Source of the DNA: Caldicellulosiruptor owensensis OL
Lineage (GTDB): Bacteria; Bacillota; Thermoanaerobacteria; Caldicellulosiruptorales; Caldicellulosiruptoraceae
Length of the DNA: 64,000 nt
Direction: 5' to 3'
NCBI RefSeq assembly: GCF_000166335.1
Contig: NC_014657.1
Coordinates: 1,532,501 to 1,596,500 of the forward strand
In this document: in pieces, positions 1-8,661 of the stretch
Layout of the letters: each line of letters begins with the position of its first letter
Numbering within the stretch: position 1 is the first letter of the stretch
Notes under the pieces: model-generated
Told to the model about the DNA's origin: nothing
The model's input: only the letters and a program-made list of their open reading frames with translations
Databases searched by the model: none
Program-made: the position numbers and the translations under genes

Positions 1-1519
1 GGTTGTACATCTCAACAAGTCCAGATAGTGTGGCTGCACCGTTTTGAAAAAGGTTGTGCACATAAGTTGTCCTGAAAGCTGTTTGAGGATAAGCTGTGGT
101 AACAACCATACCACAACCTGTATGGAAAAGAAGTACTATATCACCTTCAATACCTTTTAAAAGAAGATTTAAGTTAGGAAATATACCACAGCCAGGACAT
201 GCGCCATGACCAGGAACAATTCGTTTGGGCATTGCTGTCAAATCACGTGTATTTAGCAAAATATTCTTAGTCCATTCTGCTTTTATAGGTTTCATATACC
301 TTTTTGGAACATAATTTTCATCTCCCGGGTATGCACCAATATAATCAAAATCTGGTATTTCTTTTTTACCTTCCAGCACAAGGTTCATATCTTCAAAGAG
401 GTTTATAGCATCTTCAAGGAAAAAGTCCTTGCCCCCAAGTCCATAGATTCTGCTGATTACTTTTGGACCTTTTTCAAGCTCTTGAAGTGTTGCTTTGATT
501 TCAATTGTCATATTACCACCTTTTGCACCGTAGCTTTCTTGCCTGTCTAACACTGCAAGAAGTTTTACATTTTTCAAAAGCTCTTGGATTTCTTTTTTTG
601 GCCATGGTCTTAGCACGTTTGTTGTTGCAACACCAGCTTTTATACCTCTCTGTCTCAAAATATCAACAGCTTCACATATAGTATCATAAGTGGAATTTAA
701 GACAAATATAGCTATTTCTGCATCTTCCATTTTATATCCTTCAACCAGCTCATATTTCCTACCGCTAATCTTATAAAATTCCTCGAATACTTGTGGAATT
801 ATTTCATACGCTTTATCCATTGCCTTGCTGAGTTGATATTTATTATTTATAAGGTCGGGTTCATTCATATAAGGTCCAATTGTAACAGGGTTCTCAGGAT
901 CTATTGCAACGGTTCGCTTTGGCGGGAGCTTTCCAACAAACTCTTGAACATCTTCTTTATTCTTAAAATAGCTCACAACCCTCTTTTGATGGCTTGTAAA
1001 AAATCCATCATATGCAACAATTACAGGAAGATTTACATCAGGATGTTCACCAATCTTTACCGCCATTATATTCATGTCGTAAACTCTTTGTGGGTCTTTA
1101 GCAAGAAGTATTATCCAGCCGGTATTTAATGTAAACATCAAATCGCTATGGTCACCTTTTATGTCAAGAGGTCCAGAAATTGAGCGTGTAACAAGATTTA
1201 ATACCATTGGAAATCTTGTTCCAGATTGGACGGGAAGCTGTTCTAAAGCATACATAAGCCCATTTGCACTTGTTGCATTAAAAACTCTGCCACCGCCCAA
1301 AGAAGCACCGTAACATATCCCTGCGGCACCATGTTCACCGTCTGCTGCAATCAATAAAATATCATGAAGTCCATCTGCTCGCATCTGGTCAAGTTCTTCA
1401 GCAATCTGGGTAGAAGGTGTTATCGGATAGTATCCCATAATATGATAATTTATTTGTGATGCAGCCAAAGCCGCCATTTCATTCCCACTTTCAAAGATTG
1501 TCTCTTGGGGTTTTATCAT
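1..1519 (-). CDS. 2-oxoacid:ferredoxin oxidoreductase, fused alpha-beta subunit (partial at window edge)
   Basis: The frame is open from an ATG at 1519 to the window edge, about 506 residues, so the C-terminus is missing. Residues 1-380 are the alpha (pyrimidine-binding) part, with the family motif YPITPST near residue 31 and ADGEHGAAG after it. From about residue 430 the chain continues without a stop into the TPP-binding beta part, with the Fe-S/TPP motif PGHGACPGCG and HTGCGMV. The enzyme oxidatively decarboxylates a 2-oxoacid to acyl-CoA and reduces ferredoxin in the cytoplasm. The start overlaps the stop of the upstream gamma-delta gene (ATGA), indicating translational coupling. The exact substrate (pyruvate, 2-oxoisovalerate, other) cannot be read from this part. 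Fusion of alpha and beta is less usual than separate subunits. Confidence 0.9.
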   Translation of the reverse strand, partial: MIKPQETIFESGNEMAALAASQINYHIMGYYPITPSTQIAEELDQMRADGLHDILLIAADGEHGAAGICYGASLGGGRVFNATSANGLMYALEQLPVQSGTRFPMVLNLVTRSISGPLDIKGDHSDLMFTLNTGWIILLAKDPQRVYDMNIMAVKIGEHPDVNLPVIVAYDGFFTSHQKRVVSYFKNKEDVQEFVGKLPPKRTVAIDPENPVTIGPYMNEPDLINNKYQLSKAMDKAYEIIPQVFEEFYKISGRKYELVEGYKMEDAEIAIFVLNSTYDTICEAVDILRQRGIKAGVATTNVLRPWPKKEIQELLKNVKLLAVLDRQESYGAKGGNMTIEIKATLQELEKGPKVISRIYGLGGKDFFLEDAINLFEDMNLVLEGKKEIPDFDYIGAYPGDENYVPKRYMKPIKAEWTKNILLNTRDLTAMPKRIVPGHGACPGCGIFPNLNLLLKGIEGDIVLLFHTGCGMVVTTAYPQTAFRTTYVHNLFQNGAATLSGLVEMYN

Positions 1520-2535
1520 CTTTTCTCACCATCCTCATACCACTTTTCGTATATATCAAAATCATGTTTTGCAGAGATCTTTTCTATGTCATATTCCCTT
1601 TCAATTCCTTCAACAAGTGCACCTGCAGGACAAATATCAACACATCTCAAACATCCTTTGCAATATTGATAGTCTAATCCCATGTTTATCATTTTTGGTT
1701 TTCCATTTTCGATTATCCTATCCCAAACAAAGACATAATCAGGGCATGTAGTTTCACAAAGCCCACAGTTTATACATTTCTCCTTTACAAATACAGGAAT
1801 TTTCCCAATCCTGCTGGTCATATTGTTCTTTGTTATTGTGTTTGCATACTCAACAATAGTTCCTCCAATTGGAGCGTTTTTATATCCCATAGGCCTTCTT
1901 TCTTCCTGGTACTCTACGTATTGGTATTTACCATCATATTCAAAAAACTTAGATTCTACCTGGTTATACCCAGCTTCAAGACCCGCCAGGTTGGACGCAA
2001 TTGTCTGTGGATATTTTTTCTCAAAAGTTTGTTTAATAACCTCTTTCACGCTATCTAAGCTGATAAACCCAAGCATTCTTACAATCGCTCCTAACATAAC
2101 CATGTTAATCCTTGTTTTAACTTCAAGTGCAATCCTTATTGCATCCACTGTTGCCACCGTGCCACTTGCAAGCTTTAAAAAATCTCGAGCTTCATCCACA
2201 CTCTTGCTAGTGTTCAGGATAACTATTCCGTCTTTTCTAAGTCCTTGTGTGACAGGATTTGTATTTACCATATTCTCGTGAAATATAGCAACCAAATGAG
2301 GCTGAACAACAGGCGAATTAATTCTTATCTGCTTTTCCTTGGGAGCAAATCTTATATACGACTTTACTGGTGAACCCTTCTTTTCAGAGCCATAACTTGC
2401 AAAATTTAAGGCATTCAGTCCACTTCCAATAACACCTGCCTCAGCCAAAATCTTGCCCGCAACATTTGCACCAAGTCCGCCAATACTTTCAAGTCGGATT
2501 TCGTAATATCCAAGTTCGTTCGTAGTAGTTAACAT
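1516..2535 (-). CDS. 2-oxoacid:ferredoxin oxidoreductase, fused gamma-delta subunit
   Basis: The protein has 339 residues. The N-terminal 190 residues are the gamma domain (GGLGANVAGKILAEAG near residues 19-34), which helps bind CoA. The C-terminal third is a ferredoxin-like delta domain with two [4Fe-4S] motifs, CINCGLCETTCP near residue 255 and CKGCLRCVDICP near residue 293. These carry electrons from the TPP centre of the partner subunit to external ferredoxin. The ATG at 2535 follows a GAGGAG ribosome site. It is the first gene of a two-gene unit with the alpha-beta fusion, overlapping it by 4 bases. Together they supply all four OFOR domains. Confidence 0.93.
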   Translation of the reverse strand: MLTTTNELGYYEIRLESIGGLGANVAGKILAEAGVIGSGLNALNFASYGSEKKGSPVKSYIRFAPKEKQIRINSPVVQPHLVAIFHENMVNTNPVTQGLRKDGIVILNTSKSVDEARDFLKLASGTVATVDAIRIALEVKTRINMVMLGAIVRMLGFISLDSVKEVIKQTFEKKYPQTIASNLAGLEAGYNQVESKFFEYDGKYQYVEYQEERRPMGYKNAPIGGTIVEYANTITKNNMTSRIGKIPVFVKEKCINCGLCETTCPDYVFVWDRIIENGKPKMINMGLDYQYCKGCLRCVDICPAGALVEGIEREYDIEKISAKHDFDIYEKWYEDGEKR

Positions 2536-2567
2536 TTGTTTCTCTCCTCGCTCAAAAATTTTGTTTA

Positions 2568-3752
2568 TTAATTTTTACCCCCTTGAAGATATAAATTAAC
2601 ATAGTTTAATATCTCGTCTTTATTGTTTTTCTCAGGATTTTTTAAAATATATTCATATATCAGATTTAAGGTTTTACCTATTTCTTCACCTTTTAAACCC
2701 ATTTTCAACAAATCTTTCCCGTTAATCTTTACATCTTTTTTCCTAATAAGCCTGTTCTGTTTTTTTAAAATATCGAATGTTTCTGTTATCTTGGTATCAT
2801 TTTTTAATATCGACATGGTAAAAATTATATCTTCGACATTTTCCTCTTCCTCAAAAAAGATTCTCTTTATTAGTTCCTCTGCATTGTAATGCATTTTCAA
2901 ATAATTACATAACTTTATAGCCAAAGAGATGTTTCTTCTATCAAACTTTAAATCTCTCATTAATTTTTCCACTAATAATCCATCTTTCAAGCAGGCAAAA
3001 AAGGCAGGAACTTTGAACTTTGTAGGAATAAAATCAAACCCTACTTGGCTCAAATAAAGGTATATTTGTGAAAATTCAGGAATTATAATACTGCCCACAC
3101 CGCTTTCATAAAGGAGTTCAAGTCCGTAAGAAGAATTTTTGCTTTCCAAAGTCTTTGATAGTTCTATATTTATTCTTTCCTTTGAGATTTTTTTTAAAAG
3201 ATCTTTTAGGCTTTTTAGTGCCTCAAAAGTTTCATTTTCTATGACAAAACTTAGCTGCGTTGCAAACCTTATACACCTCAAAATTCTCAGTGCATCTTCA
3301 AAAAATCTTTCGTTTGGATTGCCGACACACCTGACAATTTTACTTTTCAAGTCCTCAATTCCACCGAAATAATCTATAAGTCCTTCATCCGGATGATATG
3401 CCATGGCATTTATAGTAAAATCTCTTCTTCTGAGGTCTTCAAAAAGACTGTTTGTAAACTCCACTTTCGGCCATCTGTGGTTTTCATATTCCTTTTCGAC
3501 TCTAAAGGTTGTTACTTCTATCTTGACTCCATTTATAATAACTGTTACCGTTCCATGTTTTATACCTGTTGGAATTGTCTTTTCAAAAAGATGAATTACA
3601 TCTTCAGGTCTTGCATCTGTTGCAATGTCAAAATCTTGAGGTTCTTTTGACAGCAGATAATCTCTTAGACATCCACCAACCAAATATGCCTTAAATCCAT
3701 GCTGATTCAGTGTTCTAATTACCTTGATTGGCTCGTCTTTGAGCTGAATCAT
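2568..3752 (-). CDS. cca: CCA-adding enzyme / poly(A) polymerase family tRNA nucleotidyltransferase
   Basis: This is a class II nucleotidyltransferase that builds or repairs the 3' CCA end of tRNA. The catalytic head shows VGGCLRD and DFDIAT near residues 25-45, whose Asp pair binds the metal, then RRRDFTINAMAY around residue 105 and an RNA-binding helical part. The length of 394 residues fits the bacterial family. I start at the ATG at 3752, behind AAAGGGTGA. A TTG 21 bases upstream would lie before the ribosome site. The gene diverges from the PHP gene; a possible minus-strand promoter (TTGCAC, 17 bases, TATTTT) lies between them. It could also be a poly(A) polymerase paralogue, which sequence alone separates poorly. 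Both tRNAs in this window differ in whether visible CCA is needed: both encode CCA, so this enzyme would act mainly in repair for them. Confidence 0.88.
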   Translation of the reverse strand: MIQLKDEPIKVIRTLNQHGFKAYLVGGCLRDYLLSKEPQDFDIATDARPEDVIHLFEKTIPTGIKHGTVTVIINGVKIEVTTFRVEKEYENHRWPKVEFTNSLFEDLRRRDFTINAMAYHPDEGLIDYFGGIEDLKSKIVRCVGNPNERFFEDALRILRCIRFATQLSFVIENETFEALKSLKDLLKKISKERINIELSKTLESKNSSYGLELLYESGVGSIIIPEFSQIYLYLSQVGFDFIPTKFKVPAFFACLKDGLLVEKLMRDLKFDRRNISLAIKLCNYLKMHYNAEELIKRIFFEEEENVEDIIFTMSILKNDTKITETFDILKKQNRLIRKKDVKINGKDLLKMGLKGEEIGKTLNLIYEYILKNPEKNNKDEILNYVNLYLQGGKN

Positions 3753-3773
3753 AAAAATCACCCTTTTTAACAA

Positions 3774-3802
3774 TTGCTATTGTCAATAAAATATCATACA
3801 AT
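3774..3802 (+). promoter_or_regulatory. Predicted sigma-A promoter for the PHP gene
   Basis: TTGCTA (3774-3779) and TACAAT (3797-3802) are separated by 17 bases, 43 bases upstream of the PHP start. An AAAGGAGATGA ribosome site follows before the ATG at 3846. Confidence 0.5.
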
Positions 3803-3845
3803 TTGATTGTGTGCAAAAAACTCTTTTTAAAGGAGATGACTTGTT

Positions 3846-4646
3846 ATGTTTGACTACCACATTCATTCTAACTTTTCATCAGACTCAAATATGAGTATGG
3901 AAGAGGCTGTAAAAAAAGCTATAGACCTTAGTCTTGACGAAATAGCCTTTACAGACCACATGGACCTTTTATACCCGCCAGTTTCATACCCTGTTTGGGA
4001 TATTAACTATGAAGATTATATGAATGAGTTTTATTCTATCAAAGAAAAATACAGCAACAAGATAAAAATTAAACTCGGTAGCGAGGTTGGACTGCAACCA
4101 CATTCTATAGAAAAAAGTTTAGAGATTCTAAACAAATATCCATTTGACTTTATAATAGCATCAACTCATGTTGTGGATTTCCAGGATTTGGCTGATGGTG
4201 TCTTTTTTCGAGAAAAAACAAAACACCAGGCTTATATAAAATACTTTGAAGAAACTCTGAAGCTCATCAAAAGCTTTGACAAATTTTGTGTATATGGTCA
4301 TCTTGACATTGTCAAACGATATGGAAATTATGAGAACAAAGTTTTAGATAAACAAGAGTATTGGGATTTGATAGATGAGATATTGAAACTGCTCATCTAC
4401 AAAGGAAAAGGAATTGAAGTTAATACCTCTGGTTTTAGATATGGTCTTGGAATGCCACATCCAGAATATAAAATTGTAAAACGATTTTATGAATTGGGCG
4501 GAGAAATAATTACGCCTGGCTCGGACGCTCACTCTCCAGAACACATTGCATATATGTTCGGTCATACTATAGACATGTTAAAAAGCATTGGTTTTAAATA
4601 TTTAACAAAATTTGAAAATTTAAAGCCAATATTTGTAAAAATATAA
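3846..4646 (+). CDS. PHP-domain phosphoesterase, histidinol-phosphatase (HisJ/HisK) type
   Basis: The protein has 266 residues and is a single PHP domain. The metal-binding motif DYHIHSNFSSD lies at residues 3-13, followed by FTDHMD (about 39), a central ASTHVVD, GHLD and a C-terminal GSDAHSPEH. These are the metal ligands of the histidinol-phosphate phosphatase subfamily, which makes histidinol in histidine synthesis. No other his gene is near, so another small phosphate monoester could be the substrate. It is a single gene with its own promoter and ends in a terminator shared with mnmA. Confidence 0.85.
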   Translation: MFDYHIHSNFSSDSNMSMEEAVKKAIDLSLDEIAFTDHMDLLYPPVSYPVWDINYEDYMNEFYSIKEKYSNKIKIKLGSEVGLQPHSIEKSLEILNKYPFDFIIASTHVVDFQDLADGVFFREKTKHQAYIKYFEETLKLIKSFDKFCVYGHLDIVKRYGNYENKVLDKQEYWDLIDEILKLLIYKGKGIEVNTSGFRYGLGMPHPEYKIVKRFYELGGEIITPGSDAHSPEHIAYMFGHTIDMLKSIGFKYLTKFENLKPIFVKI

Positions 4647-4667
4647 GCCCTCATCAGAGGGCTTTTT
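4646..4667. terminator. Hairpin terminator between convergent PHP gene and mnmA
   Basis: AGCCCTC (4646-4652), a 4-base loop and GAGGGCT (4657-4663) are followed by four T on the plus strand. It overlaps the last bases of both genes. The T-run favours the plus direction. Confidence 0.75.
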
Positions 4668-5736
4668 CTATTATTCCGCCACCAACAACAATATCGCCGC
4701 TATAGAATACAACAGACTGCCCTGGTGTTATTGCACGCTGTTTTTCATAAAACTTAACCAAGACTTTATTATTCTGCACAGGTATAACTTTTGCCTTTGT
4801 CTCTTTTGCAGTATATCGTATCTTTGCTGTCACTTCTAACTCAGATTCCAATTTATCAAATAGTATAAAGTTCAAATCAGAAGCAATTAAACCATCCGAA
4901 AATATTTTGTCTTCTTCTCCCAAAACAACTTTGTTCTCATCAGGTTTTATATCAACTACATACATCCTTTTCCCGGTAGATATACCAAGTCCTTTTCTTT
5001 GACCGATGGTGTAATTGTAATACGCTTTGCTCTTGCCAAGTATATTTCCTTCTGTGTCAACATACACTCCTTCATCATTTATTCCTGTCTCTTTTTCAAT
5101 AAAGCTCCCATAGTCATTATCTGGAATAAAACATATTTCCTGTGAATCAGGTTTTTTCGCAACAGGAAGCTTAAATTTCTCTGCAAGCTTTCTAACCTCA
5201 TCTTTGGAAAATCTACCAAGTGGGAAAATTGTTTTAGAAAGTATTTCCTGGGTCATGTTGTAAAGCACATAAGTTTGGTCTTTTTCTCTCGCTTTCGACC
5301 TTTTTAGAAGATACCTACATAGAGTATTGTCATATTCAATTATCGCATAATGACCTGTTGCAATGTAATCCATGCCAAGTGCTATTGCCTTTTTTAAAAA
5401 AAGCTCAAACTTGATTTTCCTGTTGCACATAATGCAAGGATTTGGTGTTCTACCTTTTATATACTCACCTACAAAATAGTTTATGACCTCTTTTTTAAAG
5501 TTATCTTTCATATTGAAAACATAGTATGGAATATCAAGAATATGAGCTACCCTTCGTGCATCGTCAACAGCAGTAAGAGAACAACAGCTCTTTTCGCGAA
5601 TTAATTCATCTTCAGTTTCGGTTTGCCAAATCTGCATTGTTGCACCATATACTTCATACCCTTCTTCTTTTAATATTGCAGCCGCGACAGAAGAATCTAC
5701 ACCTCCACTCATAGCAACCAGCACTTTTTTCTTCAA
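4654..5736 (-). CDS. mnmA: tRNA-specific 2-thiouridylase MnmA
   Basis: The enzyme makes 2-thiouridine at wobble U34 of tRNA-Lys, -Glu and -Gln. The PP-loop motif SGGVDSS lies at residues 10-16. The two catalytic cysteines are C101 (in NPCIMC) and C202 (SQEICF), as in the family. The length of 360 residues is typical. The start is a TTG at 5736 after AAAGGGTGAG. It is the last gene of the iscR-iscS-iscU-mnmA operon, so the cysteine desulfurase that supplies its persulfide sulfur is co-transcribed. Confidence 0.95.
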   Translation of the reverse strand: MKKKVLVAMSGGVDSSVAAAILKEEGYEVYGATMQIWQTETEDELIREKSCCSLTAVDDARRVAHILDIPYYVFNMKDNFKKEVINYFVGEYIKGRTPNPCIMCNRKIKFELFLKKAIALGMDYIATGHYAIIEYDNTLCRYLLKRSKAREKDQTYVLYNMTQEILSKTIFPLGRFSKDEVRKLAEKFKLPVAKKPDSQEICFIPDNDYGSFIEKETGINDEGVYVDTEGNILGKSKAYYNYTIGQRKGLGISTGKRMYVVDIKPDENKVVLGEEDKIFSDGLIASDLNFILFDKLESELEVTAKIRYTAKETKAKVIPVQNNKVLVKFYEKQRAITPGQSVVFYSGDIVVGGGIIEKAL

Positions 5737-5761
5737 AAAATCTCACCCTTTTAAAGTAAGT

Positions 5762-6145
5762 TTAGTTGGTATTTTTGCTTTTTTGCTTGCTAAGATAGTC
5801 TTCTATTGCGGCTTTAATTGCCTCTTCGGCTAAAACCGAACAGTGGAGCTTGTTTGCTGGAAGACCGTCTAAAGCTTCTGCAACAGCTTTGTTAGTAATC
5901 TGCAGAGCTTCTTCTATTGTCTTTCCTTTCACCATCTCTGTGGCTATTGAACTTGTTGCAACAGCAGCACCGCAGCCAAATGTTTTAAACTTTGCATCAA
6001 CTATTATACCATTTTCTATTTTTAGATACATCTTCATTATATCCCCGCACTTCGGGTTACCAACTTGAGCAACACCATCTGCATTCTCAATCTCACCAAC
6101 ATTTCGCGGGTTCATAAAATGATCTAAAACCTTTTCGCTATACAT
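5762..6145 (-). CDS. iscU: Fe-S cluster assembly scaffold IscU/NifU-like
   Basis: The 127 residues form a complete IscU-type scaffold on which IscS sulfur and iron are assembled into [2Fe-2S]/[4Fe-4S] clusters. The ligands C33 (GNPKCGD, with D35), C58 (FGCGAA) and H101-C102 (LHCSVLAEEA) are all present. It follows iscS by one base, and mnmA follows 25 bases later. Confidence 0.95.
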   Translation of the reverse strand: MYSEKVLDHFMNPRNVGEIENADGVAQVGNPKCGDIMKMYLKIENGIIVDAKFKTFGCGAAVATSSIATEMVKGKTIEEALQITNKAVAEALDGLPANKLHCSVLAEEAIKAAIEDYLSKQKSKNTN

Positions 6146-6146
6146 A

Positions 6147-7331
6147 TCACTTGCCCCCTTTTTTCACGCTTTCATAAAGTGGACTCATTTCTCTTAATCT
6201 TGAAACAATTTCAGGCAAAACTTCTAATAGATAGTCTATATCTTCTTCGGTGTTATCTTCACCAAGTGTTATTCTCAAAGATCCATGAGCAACCTCATGT
6301 TCAAGTCCTATTGCCAGAAGCACATGTGAAGGGTCCAAAGACCCTGATGTGCATGCAGACCCGCTTGATGCTGCAATTCCTTTCATGTCAAGCATCAAAA
6401 GCAGGCTTTCACCTTCAATAAATTCAAATGAGAAGTTTGCATTGTTAGGAAGTCTTTTGTATCTGTCACCATTGAGTCGAACATAATCAATTTTGCTCAA
6501 CACTCCGTCAATGAGCTTATCTCTCAGTTTCTGAAGCTTTGCAGCATACTCAGAAAGATTCTGAGTTGCAAGCTCTATAGCCTTTCCAAGTCCAACAATC
6601 CCTGCTACATTCTCTGTCCCAGCACGCCTATTTCTCTCCTGTGCGCCACCATGCGAAAACGGATGAATCTTTGTCCCTTTTTTAATATATAGTGCACCAA
6701 CACCTTTTGGTCCATAGAATTTGTGAGCAGAAAGTGACAAAAGGTCGACACCCAAATCTTTTACATCAACAGGAATTTGACCAACTGCTTGAACAGCATC
6801 TGTATGAATGACTATTCCCTTTTCCTTTGCTATCTTTGCTATCTCTTTGACAGGCTGGATTGTTCCAATTTCGTTATTTGCAAGCATAACAGAAATTAAA
6901 ATTGTATCATTTCTTATTGCCTCTTTTATCTTCTGAGGGTCAATAATACCATCTGGCTCAACAGGAACATATGTCACTTCAAATCCTAAACCTTCAAGAT
7001 ATTTTAGAGGATGTAAAACTGCATGGTGCTCGATGGTTGTTGTTATAATATGCTTACCTTTATCTCTATTTGCAAATGCAACTCCCTTTAATGCCCAGTT
7101 ATCCGATTCTGTTCCACCGGAGGTAAAGTAAATTTCTTGAATATCTGCATTTAAGGCCTTTGCGACCCTTTCTCTTGCAAGCTCAACTGCTCTTTTTGCT
7201 TCTCTCCCAAGCTTGTAAATTGTTGAAGGATTACCATACTGCTCTGTCAAATACGGCATCATCTCATCCAATACTTCTTTTTTAAGAGGAGTTGTTGCTG
7301 CATGATCAAAATAAATAATTTTTCCTTCCAT
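6147..7331 (-). CDS. iscS: Cysteine desulfurase IscS/NifS family
   Basis: This PLP enzyme takes sulfur from cysteine as a persulfide and passes it to IscU and MnmA. From the preferred start the protein has 394 residues. The PLP lysine is K204 ([10 protein letters not shown]), the substrate-binding region is TSGGTESDN, and the catalytic cysteine is C327 (SGSACTSGS), in the long flexible loop of group I desulfurases. The ATG at 7331 lies 8-9 bases from GGGAG. An ATG at 7340 is too close to that site. Confidence 0.95.
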   Translation of the reverse strand: MEGKIIYFDHAATTPLKKEVLDEMMPYLTEQYGNPSTIYKLGREAKRAVELARERVAKALNADIQEIYFTSGGTESDNWALKGVAFANRDKGKHIITTTIEHHAVLHPLKYLEGLGFEVTYVPVEPDGIIDPQKIKEAIRNDTILISVMLANNEIGTIQPVKEIAKIAKEKGIVIHTDAVQAVGQIPVDVKDLGVDLLSLSAHKFYGPKGVGALYIKKGTKIHPFSHGGAQERNRRAGTENVAGIVGLGKAIELATQNLSEYAAKLQKLRDKLIDGVLSKIDYVRLNGDRYKRLPNNANFSFEFIEGESLLLMLDMKGIAASSGSACTSGSLDPSHVLLAIGLEHEVAHGSLRITLGEDNTEEDIDYLLEVLPEIVSRLREMSPLYESVKKGGK

Positions 7332-7395
7332 ATATATCATCTCCCATTATTTTTATCATTTTAGTAGGGTTTCTATAACTATTATACCCCTTTTT

Positions 7396-7848
7396 TTAGA
7401 TATAAAACATGTATGACTCATCTGCTGTCATCTTTTTATAATCATCAACCAAATCCTGGAGTGTGACAGAGTCCACAACGTTTTCTATTGCTTCTTTGAC
7501 CTTTTCCCAAACCTTTCTGGTAACACAAAACTCTGCTCTTGGACAATCAACCTTTTCTATATCATCTATACATTCAGAAGGCGAAAGTGACCCCTCAAGA
7601 GCTCTTAAAATCTCACCAATAGTAATTTTTGAAGGCTCTCTTGAAAGCATATAGCCACCCTGAGCACCTCTTATACTCTTGACAAGTCCTGCTTTTTTCA
7701 ACGCAGCAATGAGCTGCTCTAAATAATGCTCAGAAATCTCCTGACGCTCTGCTATGCTCTTCAAAGATACAAGCCCTTCATCATAGTGAAGCGCTAAATC
7801 AAACATTGCTCTGACACCATATCTTCCCTTTGTAGATAATCTGAACAT
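7396..7848 (-). CDS. iscR: Rrf2-family Fe-S regulator, IscR-like
   Basis: This is a 150-residue winged-helix regulator (RLSTKGRYGVRAMFDLA at residues 3-19) with three cysteines, C93, C102 and C108, in the place where IscR binds a [2Fe-2S] cluster. The role is likely repression of the isc operon when clusters are plentiful. The start is the ATG at 7848, 7 bases from GGAGAG; a TTG 15 bases upstream is part of the ribosome site itself. CymR (cysteine regulation) is a relative, but the three-Cys motif and the isc neighbours favour IscR. Confidence 0.88.
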   Translation of the reverse strand: MFRLSTKGRYGVRAMFDLALHYDEGLVSLKSIAERQEISEHYLEQLIAALKKAGLVKSIRGAQGGYMLSREPSKITIGEILRALEGSLSPSECIDDIEKVDCPRAEFCVTRKVWEKVKEAIENVVDSVTLQDLVDDYKKMTADESYMFYI

Positions 7849-7865
7849 ACTATATCTCTCCAATT

Positions 7866-7882
7866 CCGATTAATATACTCGG
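7866..7882. promoter_or_regulatory. Candidate autoregulatory operator of iscR
   Basis: This 17-bp imperfect palindrome has CCGA and TCGG arms, with 12 of 17 positions symmetric. It lies between the -10 box and the iscR ribosome site. The position suits repression by IscR. The motif itself has not been matched to a known site. Confidence 0.4.
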
Positions 7883-7892
7883 TTTTTATATT

Positions 7893-7922
7893 ATGATAAC
7901 ACCATCGAGGTGTATTTGTCAA
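7893..7922 (-). promoter_or_regulatory. Promoter of the iscR-iscS-iscU-mnmA operon
   Basis: On the minus strand, TTGACA (7917-7922) is a perfect -35 and TATCAT (7893-7898) is the -10, with 18 bases between, about 45 bases upstream of the iscR ATG. Confidence 0.7.
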
Positions 7923-7987
7923 GGAGGTTATGAATGGTGTCTCGGAAGTGTAACATCTCATTCAAGAGTCTGTATTTTAAAGTCAAA

Positions 7988-8016
7988 CAAAAAAGAGGCT
8001 GCTTTCACACAGCCTC
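7988..8016 (-). terminator. Terminator of the tRNA-Gln/tRNA-Glu transcript
   Basis: On the minus strand, GAGGCTG and CAGCCTC form a 7-bp stem with an 8-base loop, followed by six T. It lies 15 bases after the tRNA-Glu CCA end. Confidence 0.85.
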
Positions 8017-8031
8017 GGTGGTATTCATATT

Positions 8032-8107
8032 TGGTAGCCCTAAGGGGATTCGAACCCCTGTCTCCGCCGTGAGAGGGCGGTGTCCTGGGCCTCTAGACGA
8101 TAGGGCC
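8032..8107 (-). tRNA. tRNA-Glu (CTC)
   Basis: The cloverleaf is complete. The acceptor arms GGCCCTA and TAGGGCT have a G-T closing pair. The anticodon stem CCGCC/GGCGG carries the loop CTCTCAC, giving anticodon CTC. The T arm has GGTTCGAATCC. Discriminator A and an encoded CCA follow. Confidence 0.95.
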
Positions 8108-8113
8108 ATTTTT

Positions 8114-8187
8114 TGGCTGCGGGACTAGGACTCGAACCTAGACAAGCTGATCCAGAGTCAGCTGTGCTACCATTACACCATCCCGCA
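8114..8187 (-). tRNA. tRNA-Gln (CTG)
   Basis: The acceptor arms TGCGGGA and TCCCGCA flank an anticodon stem GCTGA/TCAGC with loop CTCTGGA, giving anticodon CTG. The T loop has GGTTCGAGTCC. Discriminator G and an encoded CCA are present. It is transcribed first, 6 bases ahead of tRNA-Glu. Confidence 0.95.
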
Positions 8188-8218
8188 ACATTTTTGTAAC
8201 AATCAAAAAGCATTAATA

Positions 8219-8247
8219 ATATTAGCACACACTTTTGATTTTGTAAA
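8219..8247 (-). promoter_or_regulatory. Promoter of the tRNA pair
   Basis: On the minus strand, TTTACA (8242-8247) and TAATAT (8219-8224) are 17 bases apart, 32 bases upstream of mature tRNA-Gln. Confidence 0.6.
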
Positions 8248-8283
8248 TAGCAAAATTATGTTCGTCAATTAATATATAAACTC

Positions 8284-8319
8284 AAAAAAAAGGTCAAAGA
8301 GGAAAATGCCTCTTTGACC
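8284..8319 (-). terminator. Terminator of the ribosomal protein superoperon
   Basis: A strong 11-bp stem (GGTCAAAGAGG with CCTCTTTGACC, 6-base loop) is followed on the minus strand by seven T. It starts directly after the rplQ stop codon. Confidence 0.93.
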
Positions 8320-8661
8320 CTATACAAGCTCTATATAGACCATCATAGCACCGTCACCTTTACGTGGACCAACCTTAATTATTCTTGTATAACCACCATT
8401 TCTTCCTTGATATCTTGGAGCTATCTTCTGGAACAGGTCATACGCAACATCTTCTTCATATAAATACCCTAAAACTCTTCTATATGATGCAAGATCACCT
8501 TTTTTGGCAATAGTTATAAGCTTTTCAGCTATTCTTCTCAAGTCCTTAGCCTTTGCTTCTGTTGTCATTATTCTACCATGCTTGAACAAAGATGTTGCCA
8601 AGTTTCTCATAAGGGCCTGTCTGTGGTCTATATCGCGTTTGAGTTTTCTTAATTTGTTCAT
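8320..8661 (-). CDS. rplQ: 50S ribosomal protein L17
   Basis: The 113 residues are L17 of the usual short Firmicute length, with the conserved start [20 protein letters not shown] and the [11 protein letters not shown] region. It is the last gene of the superoperon and overlaps the end of rpoA by 4 bases (ATGA), so translation is probably coupled. Confidence 0.98.
   Translation of the reverse strand: MNKLRKLKRDIDHRQALMRNLATSLFKHGRIMTTEAKAKDLRRIAEKLITIAKKGDLASYRRVLGYLYEEDVAYDLFQKIAPRYQGRNGGYTRIIKVGPRKGDGAMMVYIELV

Noticed and set aside
7934-8228. Open frames on both strands over 7934-8228
   Set aside because: They cover the two tRNAs and the tRNA terminator, have no proper ribosome site and no protein-like composition.
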